DNA from: Pleodorina starrii
Taxonomy: Eukaryota > Chlorophyta > Chlorophyceae > Chlamydomonadales > Volvocaceae
Length of the DNA: 64,000 nucleotides
Reading direction: 5' to 3'
NCBI GenBank assembly: GCA_030267565.1
Contig: BRXU01000001.1
Coordinates: forward strand, 2,604,001-2,668,000
Shown: piece after piece, positions 35,095 to 48,793 of the stretch
Numbering within the stretch: position 1 is the first letter of the stretch
Layout of the letters: each line of letters opens with the position of its first letter
Notes under the pieces: model-generated
What the model was told of the DNA's origin: nothing
The model's database searches: none
The model's input: the letters and a program-made list of their open reading frames with translations, nothing else
Program-made: the position numbers and the translations under genes

Positions 35095-35099
35095 TGTAA
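35095..35099 (+). terminator. TGTAA polyadenylation signal of HSP110 gene
   Basis: TGTAA lies 980 nt after the HSP110 stop codon in an AT-richer context (ccattgtaattt), as expected for an algal poly(A) signal. Confidence 0.5.
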
Positions 35100-38000
35100 T
35101 TTGAAACTTTAGTGTTGCGACCATTCGTTGGCAGGGCACCCTGTGCCAGGGATAGCGCAGCCGAACATACACACACACAGACACAGCTGCTGGCGAACCC
35201 ACGTTGCAGCAATTGAGGCATGCGGGATGGACCCTCGCCATGCGGTTTGTAGCGCCGACTCAGCTGCCGGCAGGCGCCGAGTACGCCGGGGGGTGGGGGA
35301 GTCTGGATGCAGACGGTGGGAGTTTTTTTTGGTACACACCCTGTACACACAGGAACAAAGTGACCTGCCGGAAGCCCCCACGGTTGTGCTGGTGAGTTGT
35401 TGCGAATTGTAGTTCTGTGTGCATGCATTTACTTTGTGCAGCAGCCATGACCGGAACACTTGCAACTCACCTTGCGATCCAGGCAGGGAGACGGCAGATT
35501 CCTCTTTACCCCGTTTTATTTCAGCACATCGCTCGGACGTCTGATCCCTGGCGGAGCGGCGAACTCAAACGCAGCAATCAAACCGCACGGGCAGCTAATA
35601 GCGTTTCTAGTCTCAGCCATCTTACATATGCTGTTGCTTGATGATTACGAAAGGGACTCGGAAAACGCACGACGGCACGAGCAACTAAACGCACGGGCAT
35701 CAGAGCGGAGAGCTGGGCCACTCGGGCGTACGACAGTAGGGCATCAAGTCGGCAGCCGTACGCTTTACATGCACATGCACATCGCAAACGCTCCACAATC
35801 CTATTACCGCGACGCTGTAAGCTTTCATCCCTTAATCGTTCGAAACGAACAAGTGGCGCTACCCATCCGCAACCACCACCCAACCGCAACCCAACCACCA
35901 GCACAACTTCACAACCCAACTGTAAACCATGTACGTAGCCCAACGAACTTTAACCCAACCTGGCGATGCATGCACGCACGCCGCAGGCACAGGTTTGGCG
36001 TGTGGCTGCGTGGGGCGCAACAGGAGCCGTTCAGGATGGCTGAGAACGAAGACAAGATGTCGTGCCTACATCTCAGCAAACTCCGATACAGCCCAGCAGT
36101 TCAAGGGGCGTAAGAACGAAAAAAACAAAGTCATGGACATTCGCGAACGAGGCTCATTCCGTCGCTGCCCTGTAACCGCAAGTAAGCCGCCTCACACAAG
36201 CAAGCAAGCGCAGCGCCTGGCAGCGCAATAATAATGTTGCTAGATAGATGGGAGCTAACCCAACCGGAAGGCAGCGCCATGCGGTACCAACATGCATGGC
36301 ACGATCGCTCTAGCGAGTGCACGTGCAGCGCAGTCCAACGCGGCGACCCATTCGCAGCAGTTCCCTCCTTCCTATCCAGTAGGTACTTGAAAGCAGCAGA
36401 TATTCTCACTTCTCAGTTAATACGTAAATAAAGGAGCACGCAGCAGTGAGATAGGGGAGGGGAGGGGACAGGGGAGGGCACCCACGCGCGGCATCGTGTC
36501 AGCAGTCCGACGCGTGGATGTGGATTATTCAGGGACAGCACACCGCGTCACCACCCACAGATAGACAGCATCATGACCACCATGACTACTGGAGCACATT
36601 CCCGCCCGCCGACCCTTTACGTGGGCGAGGATACCGACCTTCTTTCAAGCAGCGGATCCAATACCATACATACCCAGCCGCCAAACGACCAAAACCATAA
36701 CATGAAATTCTACCATTTCCATTTCCTCTTACTTACTTAGGGTTTTAAAGCATGTCGCCATGTATGGTAGATAGCGGGGCTCCTCGGTCGGTTCTGCGTG
36801 CGGTACGTATGCGGTGTGTGCTTTGCGGCTGCACGCACGCACACATACAAACAGTAGTGCCGATCCCCGCCACTCGCTGAGGACGTCAGTGGGTTCGGCG
36901 CTGTGTGTGTGAGGGTGTGTGCAGCCGCAAAACACACGCCAGGTCCCGGAAGTCGTCGGGCCCGCCCCCTCCCCCCTAATCCACTCGGCCCTCAACAAAC
37001 AAACTCGGGTGGAGCCCCCCACCCGGCTTCCGCGCGCACGTTGCAGAACTCAAATTCATGACCTAAAACCGTGGCCACATATTTCAGCCGTGAAATAAAC
37101 TTGAACAGCGAGGGGCTCGCCTTTGCAGTAAGTGCCCCTCGATACCGTCCTCCCCTCCAAAACACAAACACACACGTTTAGCCGAGCAAGCGTCGCACCT
37201 AACCCCGCCGCCCGAAACAACACACGCGCGGCCGCACGGCACCAAACACGCGGCCGTGCGCACCAGCGGCACGCAATCAAGCGATCGTGTGCGGCGGGTG
37301 CATACATGCGAACGCGCACCACCCGCTTTATCAACACCTACCAGCGGCGAGGCGCCGCTGCCATGCGTACCACGAACGGAACGCCGCCAGTAGTAGGAAA
37401 GGCGGGCGAGGGTGCCGAGGGGGGGGTGCGACGCGAGATGTTGAGGTCATGAAGAAATGAAGGCGCATGCCGAGGCAGGTATTCGCCTCTCGTGGGTACG
37501 GAAACGTGTACGGAAACGTGTCGAGGTATGTACTTTGTGGCATCGCATTGGATGCACCATTCATGTATATATGCATGAGACATTTGTCTCTGTTAGTACG
37601 TACTTTCGTTCTTGCGTTTGCTTCCTCTTCATCCAGCTAGCTCTATCTCCTTCCTTGCGAACAGCTAGCCCCACAATAATCGAATCTACGGGCACACGCA
37701 CATCGACCCTGCGCGCTTGCTGGCGCCGCCTCGCTGCTGCCTGTATTGTACGACAGATGGATCCACTCGGACGACGGAGCGCCATGCATGGCGCGCCTAC
37801 CTACCTAGCCATCCTCGTGGAATGATGGCCTACAAATATACCCCCGCACGTGAAAGTACGCCCCCACACACGCATATATCACACCTACTCCGCAGCTCTT
37901 GACTACGACCTATCTAATCGTACTTCACTGAGCGCACACATGGAACAACACCCTGCTGGACGCATGCATCCTACGCCGCCGGCGCGGCACCATCTATCGA

Positions 38001-38668
38001 TCCAAGCGCACGCAGCACTCGGCACTCCGTCGGCGGCAGCAGTCCGTCGGCTCCACCGACACATAATAGGCATCACCTCTATCTGCAGCACGCATCCGAT
38101 CGATGTACATACGCGTTCCGTACACTACGTATTACCATCGTTTCGAGTAATCAGCTCCGTCCCCGGGCCCCATCATTCCCTTATTACTTCGTTGCCCGGC
38201 CCGGCCCTCCACATACCGGTACACGCGGACGCATGATGCCCGGCGGTGCGTCCTGGCGCTCAATACCGTTGACACATTCGTACATGAGGCGCACGCCATA
38301 TACATATATTCATTCATACGTAATAAGACTGCTATTGCCGGGCCCCCTGCCCGCCAGCATATACACGTACCCATGCCAAGCATGCAGGCCCGCTTTACTT
38401 GATTGATGAGACACGCGAGCAAAGCACGGCGGCAAGGCCTGTTGACGAAATCCCGGAAATCCGCATCAGACAGCCGCAGCAGTTGATGTATGGGTGCGTG
38501 GCGGATATCGATCGCTGCATCACCGTCCGAAGGCAGCCCAGCCAGACAGGCGCCCCGCCGCACGCAGCCAATAATGTTGTGGCGTGGTACTTATTAGAAG
38601 ATGTACCCGCGATGCCAAAGAAAGGTAGACATCACCCAAACAAGCGCGCATAAGTGGGCTAAGCGAGG
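35100..38668. other. 3.5-kb intergenic region, no supported gene
   Basis: It lies between the HSP110 3' end and the 3' end of the minus-strand cyclase gene. GC is lower than in the genes, with many catgca and tacgta words. The longest frame (35460-36113, +) has no recognisable domain and no splice partners. Part of the right end must be the cyclase 3' UTR. Confidence 0.45.
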
Positions 38669-41600
38669 TTAAGGTAGCCCTACAGCCGCTAGCTGGGCCA
38701 CATCGGGCTGCAGGAGGTACGTCTGAAGGACTCCCTTGCCCTTCGCCTGCGGTGCGACATACATGAATGCACAGAGAGGGAGGCGCGCGGGCCGTTGCTC
38801 GCAGCTTCACGAGGGCGGCGGACTTCCAATTCCACAGTCAACGAAGGCAGAGCGGGGCTCCTAATAAGGCGCGACGGTGAAGTCGACTCACCTCCACTCC
38901 GCCCGTGGGCTCCCAGGCCTCCCCCGGCACCAGGTCCCGTGTGGCGGCACTGACGTGTATGGCCCCCGGCCGCCCCGTGCTCTCCATTCGGGAGGCGGTG
39001 TTGATGGTGTCGCCGAAGAGGCAGAAGCGCGGCATGCGGGTGCCCACCACGCCGCTCATGGCGGGGCCGCTGTGGATGCCCACACGCAGACGCACGGGCT
39101 CGCCGCTGGTGGGCAGACGCACCGCGGAGGCGGCACGGAGGAGCGCCTGACGGGGCAGTAGTGGGTGTTGGGCAAAGGTGCCGTTTCAAGCTTATCAGTG
39201 GCGAGCGAGGTGGGTCAGATTTTCCAAAGGAGATTCGCAAGCAAAGAGGTTAAGCAAGCCAAGGCGAAGGCCTCGATCGGGGCATTGTGACGCCGGTGAT
39301 ACTGCTATTCGATGACCCGTGGGACGGTGCCATCTCTCCTGCGCTGACAGCCCGCTGCAGACATTCCCTGATACTTAATGATTGTTCCGCCCGTACCCAC
39401 CTTTGCGAACTGCACGGTGCGGTGCGCGTGCTGCGGGTCCACATCGTCCGACTGCACCGTCACGGCGCCCGTCTCCTCGTCCACCTTCATCAGCCCCCCC
39501 GCCGCCACGTAGCAGTCGCCGATGGTCTCCACCTTGTACACACCGTACACGTCCAACATCGCATCCAGGCGGGTGTACAGGTCGTTGAGGAAGGCCATCA
39601 CGATGGCGGGCTGTACCTGGATTTGTGTTGCAGTACAAGTACGACATGCCGTACCAAGGGTGTGTGAAAACCGGTTCCCCTTGTAACCATCGCACCCTAA
39701 GGCTCCATATCAGGCTCAACTTTATTTACATACTGCGCAACCAACGTAAACCGCGTTTTAGCTACTGCGATGCCGCCTCAGCCCTTTCTATCTATTTCTC
39801 GCGCGCGTCTCCAAACAAACCCGGTGGCCATATTTCGCCACGCAAATCCAGTCTCTCCATAACGCAAAGGGCTGCCAAGGACTGCCACGATTTTTCTTTG
39901 TGTCCCTGTGCTTCGCCACACCCCCGAGCCCTCAGATCGACCCCGGCATCGTCAGCCCGCCCCGCCGCGAAACGACAAGCAACGAAGCAGGTGCGTCGCT
40001 GCTGCACCCTAAAACCCTAAAACCCTCTACCAACCTGGTTGCACATACTGGTGAAGCCCTGCATACATGCATGCCCACACAAACACACATGCAAGCATGC
40101 AAGGTTGGGTGGAGTGAGCGGGGCAGCAGGCAAATCCGTGGCGCTCTGTTAGCGGATCCAGCAGTGGTGACGGACAGCAGCAGCAACGTGCGTTTGAGCA
40201 AGGCCGGTCCCGGTCCCGGTTCCGGTAAATCATGCATGCATGCGTGTAATTGCAGGTGCACCCGCGGGCATAGCAACCCGCCGTTGGCCCCTCCCTGCAG
40301 TCTAGCTGCTGCATACGTATCTTTGGATGGACGGACCAACTCCGCACACGTCGCACGGCATGAAATAAGGTTCGTTCTTCCCACCGATAGATGCGTGTAT
40401 ATATGTGCGAGTGCAAAGTTTCCACCCCATCCAGCAATCGCTGCGGTTTCTTTCCTGTTAGCCCAGCAAGCATTCAGCCACCAGGCCCACCCACCTGGAT
40501 GTCGCAGCCACCAATGCCTCATCCGGCACTCTAGGAATCAGGCTCACCTGGATATCGCAGAAGAGCAGTGTGAGGGCGCTATGGGAAGTGGCCAGGTGCA
40601 GGAACGTGTCGCCGGTGATGTGCACCGCGGCTCGACCGGGAGACGGACGATGATGAGGCACCGCCGCCGCCGGCGGCCTGCTGCCTGCTGGCGCCCCTGC
40701 CCCACTGCTGGCTCCCGGCGGCGACGCAGCCGCAACAGCCGCCGCCAGGGGCACGGTCCCCGACCGCGACAGTCCCACTGTCAGCAAGCTCTGCGACCTG
40801 GCCAGGAGTGCGGCCGCTGCTGCGCTCTGCACGGGTCTGATTGGCGCGGACACTGCTGTTCCCGATACAGCCTCCCCGCCGGTGTCCTTGCTTCTCACAG
40901 CAGACGCAGCAGGAGCATCCCTGATGCCAGCGGCCGGTGAGGCCGCGCTCGCGGCCGCCATCAAGGCAATGTGCTCAATGACTGCGAAGCAAGGCGGAGA
41001 GTGAGAGTGCGTGTGGGTGAAAGGAAGCAGGGCAGGTAGCTGCTGGTCTATCTGCTGAGGCGGGCTTGGCCATTCATGCACGCGTCAGACATGATAAATC
41101 GTAGGAGACATAGTGAGTTAAGATAAGGCAGTTCATCGCGGTGACATTGTTGCAGTTGCATGGAAGCAAGCAAGCAAGGCGCGCATGGCGCGCGGTGGTA
41201 CCGTACACGTACGGCAGGGAGCGGCGACCTAGCTAGTCGGTATCAGGGCGGTTTATTATCTGCACTTGAGCTCCCTTGCCACGCACGCTACATCTCGCTC
41301 ACCGTGCATTGGAAAGATGTTTTCCAGCAGTGTGTGCTCCGCCTCCACCACCGTCGCCAGCTGGCGCTCAGCCCACACACGCGCGGACACGTCACTCTGA
41401 TGAGCAGGCAGGGTAGGTCGAGTGCAGGGGTGACCGAAAGGCGGGGTGAGTTCCCATGCATGGTCAGTCATAATAAACCGAGGCAGCAGGGCGACGGCAT
41501 CTGGCGTCTTGAGGTATCAGAATAATGTCATCAAGGCAGGGTATCACAGACACTGGTATATCCGATGGATTTGCTTTCTTCTCATTCATTGCTGAGTGTT

Positions 41601-42555
41601 CCAGGTAGGCATCATCTTGGGGGCACTGACACGTCAAATACACTACTACCCGCACGCACACACGCACGCACCTGTGACACCACAATGAGACGCTGCCGGG
41701 TCCTGGGGTGCAGCAGCCCGCTGACCGTCACCTCGTGCCAGCGCTCAATCAACAGCTGCGGAGGCGGCGCCTCCGAGCCGGTGTCCGAGCAAGAGACCGT
41801 CTCCATGATCTCGCTGACCTGGGTTGGCAGGCGGTGCAGCAAACGCCCCTCCTCCTGCTGCTGTAAGCCAAATCCCGCCATCCCGCCGTTGTTCGGCCCC
41901 CCATCCTCCTCCTGCTGTTGCTGCCCCTCGTCACGACCCGTTCGTGGGACAGCCTGTGGAGCCTGCTGGTGCTGCTGCTGCTGCTGCTGCTCCTGCTGCT
42001 GCACCACGCTGCCTTCTGCTGCCGACAGCTGCTGCCCCTGCAGCTGAGCTCCTGCCGATGGCTGTTGTCCACTGAAGCCGGCGTCACCTCTGGCCCCTGT
42101 TGGAGACCCAACAGCACCATTGCTGTTGCTGTGGCGGCGGCCGCTCGACGACCTCCCATCCCTGTCACCCTGGCATGCCACCACTTCCCGCTGCTGCTGT
42201 GGCAGATGCTGCCTCAGGCCCTGCTGATGCTCCGTAGCATGCAGCAGAACGCTTTGCTCCTCAGCAACATGAACCTCATCACCACAGCCGCCAATGCTTG
42301 CCTGCCCACCATTGTCAGCAGGAGCCACGTCATCCCGCATCTCCAAGCATGGGTAAGGATCACGGTCCCGGGCCGCCAGAGGTGCACGCATGCACGCCAC
42401 CCTGGTGGTGCTGACATCCGAAGGCCTGGGGCTGAGGCTCAGTTGCCCTGCTGGGGGCCCCGACAGTGTCGAGCAACGGGAGTGGCCCAAGGACGCCCCC
42501 ATCCCCGATCCCTTTTCATCAGTTCCACCTCCGCTGGTTACAGCAGCTGCCTGCG

Positions 42556-42590
<35 letters not shown>

Positions 42591-45500
42591 CAGCCGCCAA
42601 CCTCCTCCCGAGCTGCTGAGCCAGGCCACTGGTGGGTCGTCCCCACCGGGAGCTCCGCTGCTAGCCAGGGCAGCTGTGGTGGCTCTGCGTTCGTCTGCCT
42701 CAGCACCGGGATGCTGCTGCTGGCGCTGCTGATGCTCCTGGCGGCACCACGCCGGGGGCTGTTGTGCACCGGTGGCAGCGATGAGATCTTGCTGGCCAGG
42801 CTGAGGACACGTGGCAGCACCCCCGCCCCACCTTGAATGCCCTGCTGGGTGGCAGCAGGCCATGCATGGCTCATGGACAAGGACTGCTTCATCACCGGCC
42901 TGCTGCGGGGCCTGCTGCAGGCTGTTGTGAAGACATGCTCGGCGCCGGCTGCTGTTTCTGTCAGCCCCTCAGCAGGAGGGCACTGCTGGGAGGCACCCTC
43001 CAAGCTGCAACAGCCAGGAGGCAGCTCGGTGGAAAGACCAGCAGCGGTGAGTGCGGAACCAGCCAAGTCAGGTGCGGCAGCAGCCTGCTGCTGGGTGGTG
43101 GCAGCGGCGGCAGTAGCACCCGCAGGTGGAGTGATGGTCTGCTGCAGCCCGCCCTGCTGCTGATGTGCCTCCGGCTCCTGTTCCGACCTCTGCACGCCCA
43201 AGCTGCTACCAGCACGAGCACCAGCAGCACCATAGCTGGTGATGCGGGGTGACAAGGCAGCAAGGTCGGTTAGGGTAGACCGGCAAGATTTGACCGAGCG
43301 CAGCTTGTGGGGTGCATTTATCAGGGATGGCGCGGACGTGGGACCCGGCGATGATGTACCGGCGTTGGCCATGTTGAAATGCCGCTGCTGTCCGATGTCC
43401 ACTGAATCCCGCAGGCCGCCTTCGCCGTCCTCCGGACCTCCCTGGATGGTCCTTCCCATCTCCACCGTTGAGGGTTGGAAGCCTGTCCAACGCCGATGGG
43501 AGTCAAGCATCGTGCCTGCAAGCATCCAATGAGCCCAGCAGCAGGCCAGGTGTATGTGTGGTGGGGCAGGTGTGGACAGGTGCATGCGGCCGGGCCCGTC
43601 ATGGGGACTGGCTGGGGTCATGGCAGGGTCGGAACAGCGTTGATTGGCAGGTACAAGGATCAGGGCAAGGACAGGAGCAGGCAGTAGGGGCAGAAGTGGG
43701 GCAGCAGAGGCCAGCGTCACGTTCGCCAATCAATATATAGCTGAAAGGACATCATCTTTAGCTCCTGGGAGCACTCAATACGTACCCAGCAGTGCACAAG
43801 CAAGCCGATCGAGCCCACGCACACACTCACCCCATGCACTTGTAGTCAGAGCCACGAGCATGTGCTGCCGGTGCTGCTGCTGCACCCGACACGACCCCTC
43901 CACGGCAACTGGCCCCTTCACGGAACGTCGTGAGGCTGTCGGGAGCTCAAAGGGGGATCCAGCAGATCCCTCCACTGGTGCAGGCAACAGCAGCCCGCCG
44001 TTGAGCCCTGTGCAGCTGGGGGTGTGGCCCGGCGGGGTCTTTCGTGGCTGGCGACCCGTGCTGCTTCCCGCCGTACTGCCCGGGGACTGCATCACTGAGA
44101 GGGTCTGCTGCTGCTGCCCGTTGGCCCTACAGCAGCCAGCAGCCGGGGGCTTGGGAGCACCAGGATCCTGCTGCTCTTTGGAGGCGCCTGCGCCTGCAGA
44201 TGGAGGAAGCTGTGGCGGCTGCTGGAGGCTGCTGGAGGCTGGAGGCTGGAGGCTACTGGAGGCTGCAGATGGAGACTGCTGAGGCTGCTGTGGCGGCTGC
44301 AGTGTGAAGCCCGCTGCTTCCATGCCGCCCAGGGGCTCCGCCGCTCTGTCCATGATGACCCCATCACCGCTGGCCTCCTCTATGGACGGCGGGGCAGCAG
44401 CAGCAGCCTTGTCCATGACCGCGTCCATTTCACCACCACCAAGGGATGGACCCTGAGCGGTGGCCGTTGGCCCATCTCCGCGGAACCCAGCCGTCCTACA
44501 GGCGGCGGCGGCCTTGTCCGATGACAGCATTGTGCCCTCAGCTGCCGGATCAGGGCTGGCCTTGGCGCCGTTGTCTGGGCCCTGCTGCCCCGCGGCGGCG
44601 TACTTTCTGCTGCCACTAGCTCCACCACCACCACCCGAAGCACCACCACCACCACCACCGCCAACACCACCACCGCCAGCACAGGACTGGGTGGTCTGCT
44701 GCAGCTCCAGGCCCCTCATCAGATTGCCGCCATCAAGGAGCGCCCGCAGGTCCGCCTCCCCGTCGCCCAGCTCCGAGTCGCATCCACGCACCTCCAGGTC
44801 AGCACCTGTTGCTGCCGACTCATCACCGTTGGAGGCAGCACTGTGTGCAGCGGTGGAACCTGGGTGTGCCGTCGAGGGCTGTCCGGGCACCAGCAGCAGG
44901 AGGCCAGCCATGCTGTCCATGTCGTCCATGTCCTCTGTTGGCAGAACACGCTTGGCAGCAGCACCAGTGGCACGCGCGCCTTGCGTCGATGCAGCGGCCG
45001 TGATGGCCTGTGCAGCCGCCCTGGCAGCCTCACTGGCCTTCTTCGCTCGGGCGACTGCCTCCGAGGCGGCGGCAGCTGCCGCTGTGGCGGCCATGAGGCT
45101 CTTCCTGCTGCCTCCAGCCAGCACATGGCGCTCCATGTTGCACACGTAAGATGGAGCATCCAGTGAGCCCCGTGTTGCGCCCACGGTCCCTGTCGTCGCC
45201 GCCCCCACGGCCACTACCGCCTGGTGCGCGTGGCGGCTGCCCCGAAGGGACTCCAGTGCTGCCAAGGTCCGCCTGAAGTGCTCGTCTATCAGGCTGTCGA
45301 CGACACCATCTGTGGCGGCAACACTGGTGTAGTGCCGCCGGTCGCTTGCTGCTTCAGTGCCGCCGCCGCTGAGGCCAGCGCAGCGGGAGGAGCGGGAGGG
45401 CAACGCTTGCTGCAGGTTGCCCTTGGGTTTCCTTGCACTTGGCTTTGAGCGGACATAGGCAGATGGGCTTGCACTACTAGCCACGGGGTGTTCGAGATCG

Positions 45501-46464
45501 GGCGCGGTCGCTGCCGCCGAGGCGGCCGCGCTGCAGGAGGCCTCAGTGCCCTGCTGCAGGGCCGCCTGCTGGGGCAAAGGGGGCCCTCTGGCTGGCGGCG
45601 GTGGCAGGCGGGGCCCATGGTGGCTCAGGGTGGTTGTGGCCCGGCGCAATGCTTGTGGAGACAACAGGCTTTCGCCTTCGTAGAATACAAGACCTGTATG
45701 TTAAGAGGGACGGAGGCGCACAGGGTCGTGCCCACACGCACATACACACATACACTCATACACACATTTGCATCCTGCCACGATCGATCGATGGGTGGGG
45801 TTGGGCGTCTGCCGGAGCTTTGCCACATGATCCACCCTCCCAAGAAAACCCCCTTCATGCTTTCGCTCTATGGCCCGCCCACGTGAATAAATCAACACAC
45901 ACGTGCACGCACACACACGTGCAAAAGTGGGGAAGCAAAGCGAGGCTGGGGTCAAGCAAGGTGAAGTGTGGATGCGGGCAGATAGATGCGAGTAGTATGT
46001 GAGCCCTCTTCCTGCGGGCAACTGCTGTGCAAGACATGCAGCGAGCTAGCGGAGGAAGCCAGTTGCACGGGTGCGGGTGCCTGAGGGGGGCGTGGATGAT
46101 TTATTTGAATGCGCCTGGAGAAGAAGTGGACCCGCCGTGCTAAGTGCCCGCACGGAAGGTACCAGTTCCCTTACGGCTTCCCGATCTTTCTGGCTTCTGC
46201 ATGCACACGCGCAAGCGAGCGCCTTTGCGAACTCCTCGCTCGATCGTCACTCACCACGCCACGTGTTGCCCTTCGCCACGGCCTGGCGCGCCTCTTCCAG
46301 AGCGGCGGGGTCGCTGGCGAAAAGCGCGCGCAGGTCATCCACACCCGATCCCAAAAGCCGCCATGATGCTTCGTTTTGCTCCAAGAGAACGCCGTCATCG
46401 GCGCGAAATATCGCCACCGCGTTGGCAAAGCCAGAAAAGACGGCCTTGTAGAGGAGCAAGTCAT
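38669..46464 (-). CDS. PAS-domain class III nucleotide cyclase, guanylate-type (5' end not resolved)
   Basis: Nine exons (46464-46255, 45693-43831, 43515-41672, 41396-41303, 40981-40548, 40058-40035, 39616-39401, 39146-38892, 38746-38669) join in phase to at least 1671 residues. A first PAS-like segment ([18 protein letters not shown]) leads into very long Gln/Ala/Gly-rich linkers. A PAS ending follows ([11 protein letters not shown] ... [18 protein letters not shown]), then an [17 protein letters not shown] linker helix and the catalytic domain. Metal-binding Asp residues sit in FCDIQGFTS and [12 protein letters not shown]. The Glu of VETIGD and the Cys of PRFCLFGDT are the residues that select GTP in guanylate cyclases, so cGMP is the likely product. 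Asn and Arg of NTASRMES are kept. No membrane segment was seen. The first exon starts mid-codon, so one or more upstream exons are missing. Confidence 0.8.
40008..40027. repeat. Telomere-like CCCTAAAA repeats beside the cyclase microexon
   Basis: Two and a half units lie 8 bp past the end of the 24-nt exon. In the sense direction they read TTTTAGGG right after the splice donor GTTGGT. Confidence 0.85.
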
Positions 46465-47576
46465 CTGCACGGCGACACGGGATGTAAAGCCAATCGATAC
46501 GATTCTTTCATCATCGACGTATGCCTGCCTAGATAGGAGCGGCCACATTATGCCGGTCAGCGGTGAAAGCGCAGCTGGCGCACGCACACTTGCCACCGCG
46601 CGCTCGAGATACGTGTGGAAGCGACACACGAACGGGCTGGACGCACCCTGCCGATGGTTGCTCGTATCTTCTCTGGTGGCAGGTGGCCTGATGCAATGAC
46701 ACAGCGCCTGGCCCATTGTGCACCTCAATGTGGCCGGTGTATGATATTCTGGGCGGAGTACGCTTGCGGCACCCAGTGCGCGTTACCCAGAAGATCAGTA
46801 GTACTTATTCACAATCTTTATTGCTTGTAACTGACTCCCACAAAGCGTGCCTAAGTTCAGACAGGGTGCGTAAGGTAGGGACGGTACGCATTAGGTAAGA
46901 CAAAGAATCTTGCACCACGAAATGTACGCGCACATTCATTTGAAGCAAACAAAGCAAACCAAAGCAAACCAAGCATGCATGTTGGCAGAAACGGCGCTGG
47001 TGCTTTTCATGCTCACGTCTCACGTGGCTCGACGCGGATCGCTTTCAGCTCGTCCGCCTCCACAAGTCGGGCTTCGGCCGGTTAGGATATAGAGAAAGCC
47101 ACTGTGAAATCCAAAGCCCAATTTTCTTAATTCAATCATGAAATGCTGTAAATAATATGGCATCGTTTATCAATACACTGCAAGCGATCAACGAACTGGT
47201 TTCATAACTCTAGGCTTTTTGCCCAAGGCTCATATTGAACGTTCTATTATAGATATCGCACAATACCCCCAGCAGAAGTATCCAGTTCACTACGAAGATT
47301 TTACTCATCATAAACCATGACTCAACATAACCAAACGTATTGCAGCTTTGCCGCACTCGCCTGAACACTGAACTCAGTGTTCACATAGAGCTCACAAAAG
47401 TGCACCTTTAACCCCCCAATAATGTTCATGGCTCAGGTCTCAGGGTGAATATCTTCTGCGGAACTGCTGAGGCATGAGGCATTACATGTGTACGAGCCAA
47501 AATGGCTGGTAACATGCGTCCCCCCACAACGGTTATCCGTCAAGGGGCGCACTTTAAGACAACATAAGCCGTATGG
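46465..47576. other. Region with no supported gene
   Basis: The left part must contain the missing first exon(s) and promoter of the cyclase. The right part (about 47.1-47.57 kb) is AT-richer and probably includes the 3' UTR of the non-LTR fragment next to it. I could not choose a start exon with confidence. Confidence 0.4.
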
Positions 47577-48584
47577 TTAACTACCAAGCAGCTCGGTACG
47601 CGCTTTCTGAATCTGGGATAAGAGACTGCCCAGTTTCGCCGGGTCAAAGGTCCCCATCACATCCACCATGCTGCTACCCATAGGGAAGCCTATTGCCTCT
47701 CGTAATGGCGTATAACCCGGACATTCCATCAATACGTGCAACTCGTCTTCTACCGACCCGCCGTGGCACACCCGACATATCCTCTCCGCGCGCGGTTTCC
47801 GACCCGGTACCCGTGCAAACCTTGACACATCCAAGTCCCAACGTCCCAGCCGAAAACGCATCAGGGCCGTGTGGTGCTTTCTCGGCATACACACCCTCAC
47901 GTGATCCAATGTTCGCTTGTGGTCCGAGTACGAATACGCCACACCCATCCATTTCAGGTACCGACACGCGGTAACCCCGGGTGCTCCCCGTCCCACAACC
48001 CCTTCCTCATACTCTGGAAAACTCCGCGGGTCCCTATCGAGGCTACCCTAGCTCCAATCCAACAAAAGGCGACGTCTGAACTCGGCCAGTAAATTGTCAA
48101 ACGGGATCTCCAGGCCCAAGATCGCCTTTGCCTTCTCTTCATTGTTAAGACCCACGGGTACATGTTGCCTGTAGTCAAATCCGAGAGTCTCGAAAATCCG
48201 GAGCACCTTACCCGCCCAAAAATATTCGTGCGTGGCTGAATGATCTGTTTCCAACCATGATTTGACATCTTCCTCAAGCACTGCCCGTGCCAACGACGTG
48301 GATTGCCGCGCCACACGCTTCCAGAAGCCAAATACCTGGCGTGCCCAAAAGTAGTGCAATGGTAACTGCGACGTTTCCGCGAACAATTGTCGGTTAGGCG
48401 GCAGGCTAGCGCCTGCCACCCGCCGCAAAAAGATCCTTTGGACCTCGACCATCGGGTCCGCCATACACCTCTCAAAGACGCCTGCCGCGCGCCCTACACT
48501 CTTCACCCATTTCCCCCACTTCTTTAGGATGCGGGGTGGGGGTATTGAGTGGACAGGAGCCAACCTGTTCAGCCGGACGTACAT
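47577..48584 (-). pseudogene. Non-LTR (LINE) reverse transcriptase C-terminal fragment with in-frame stop
   Basis: One reading frame runs from 48584 to 47577, broken only by a TAG at 48050-48048. Before the stop is VEVQRIFLRRVAG and LHYFWARQVFGFWKRV, typical of the region after the RT thumb in LINE polyproteins. After it is the zinc knuckle ICRVCHGGSVEDELHVLMEC (C-x2-C-x8-H-x4-C pattern), which LINEs carry near the C-terminus. The catalytic RT motifs are missing, and a stop precedes the fragment in frame, so this is a 5'-truncated relic. Confidence 0.75.
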
Positions 48585-48793
48585 TCCGCGCCGCCTTTCG
48601 GCTACATCTCAACGTGTCAGACGGCCACTTTGTTCACGGGGCCCACTCCCCGGGCGGGGCCGAAGCCCCGCCAGCTGACTCGGTCCGATTTCATCTCGAA
48701 CCTCTCGTGGTGAAACTGCCCGAAACCACGTTGTCAGCGTACACACTGAGCCCGAGAGGCTAACAGCCTAGGCAGCGGTAACTCGTGGCAGCG

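Noticed and set aside
35460..36113. 217-codon plus-strand ORF
   Set aside because: No recognisable motif, low-GC context unlike the coding exons, no matching splice sites.
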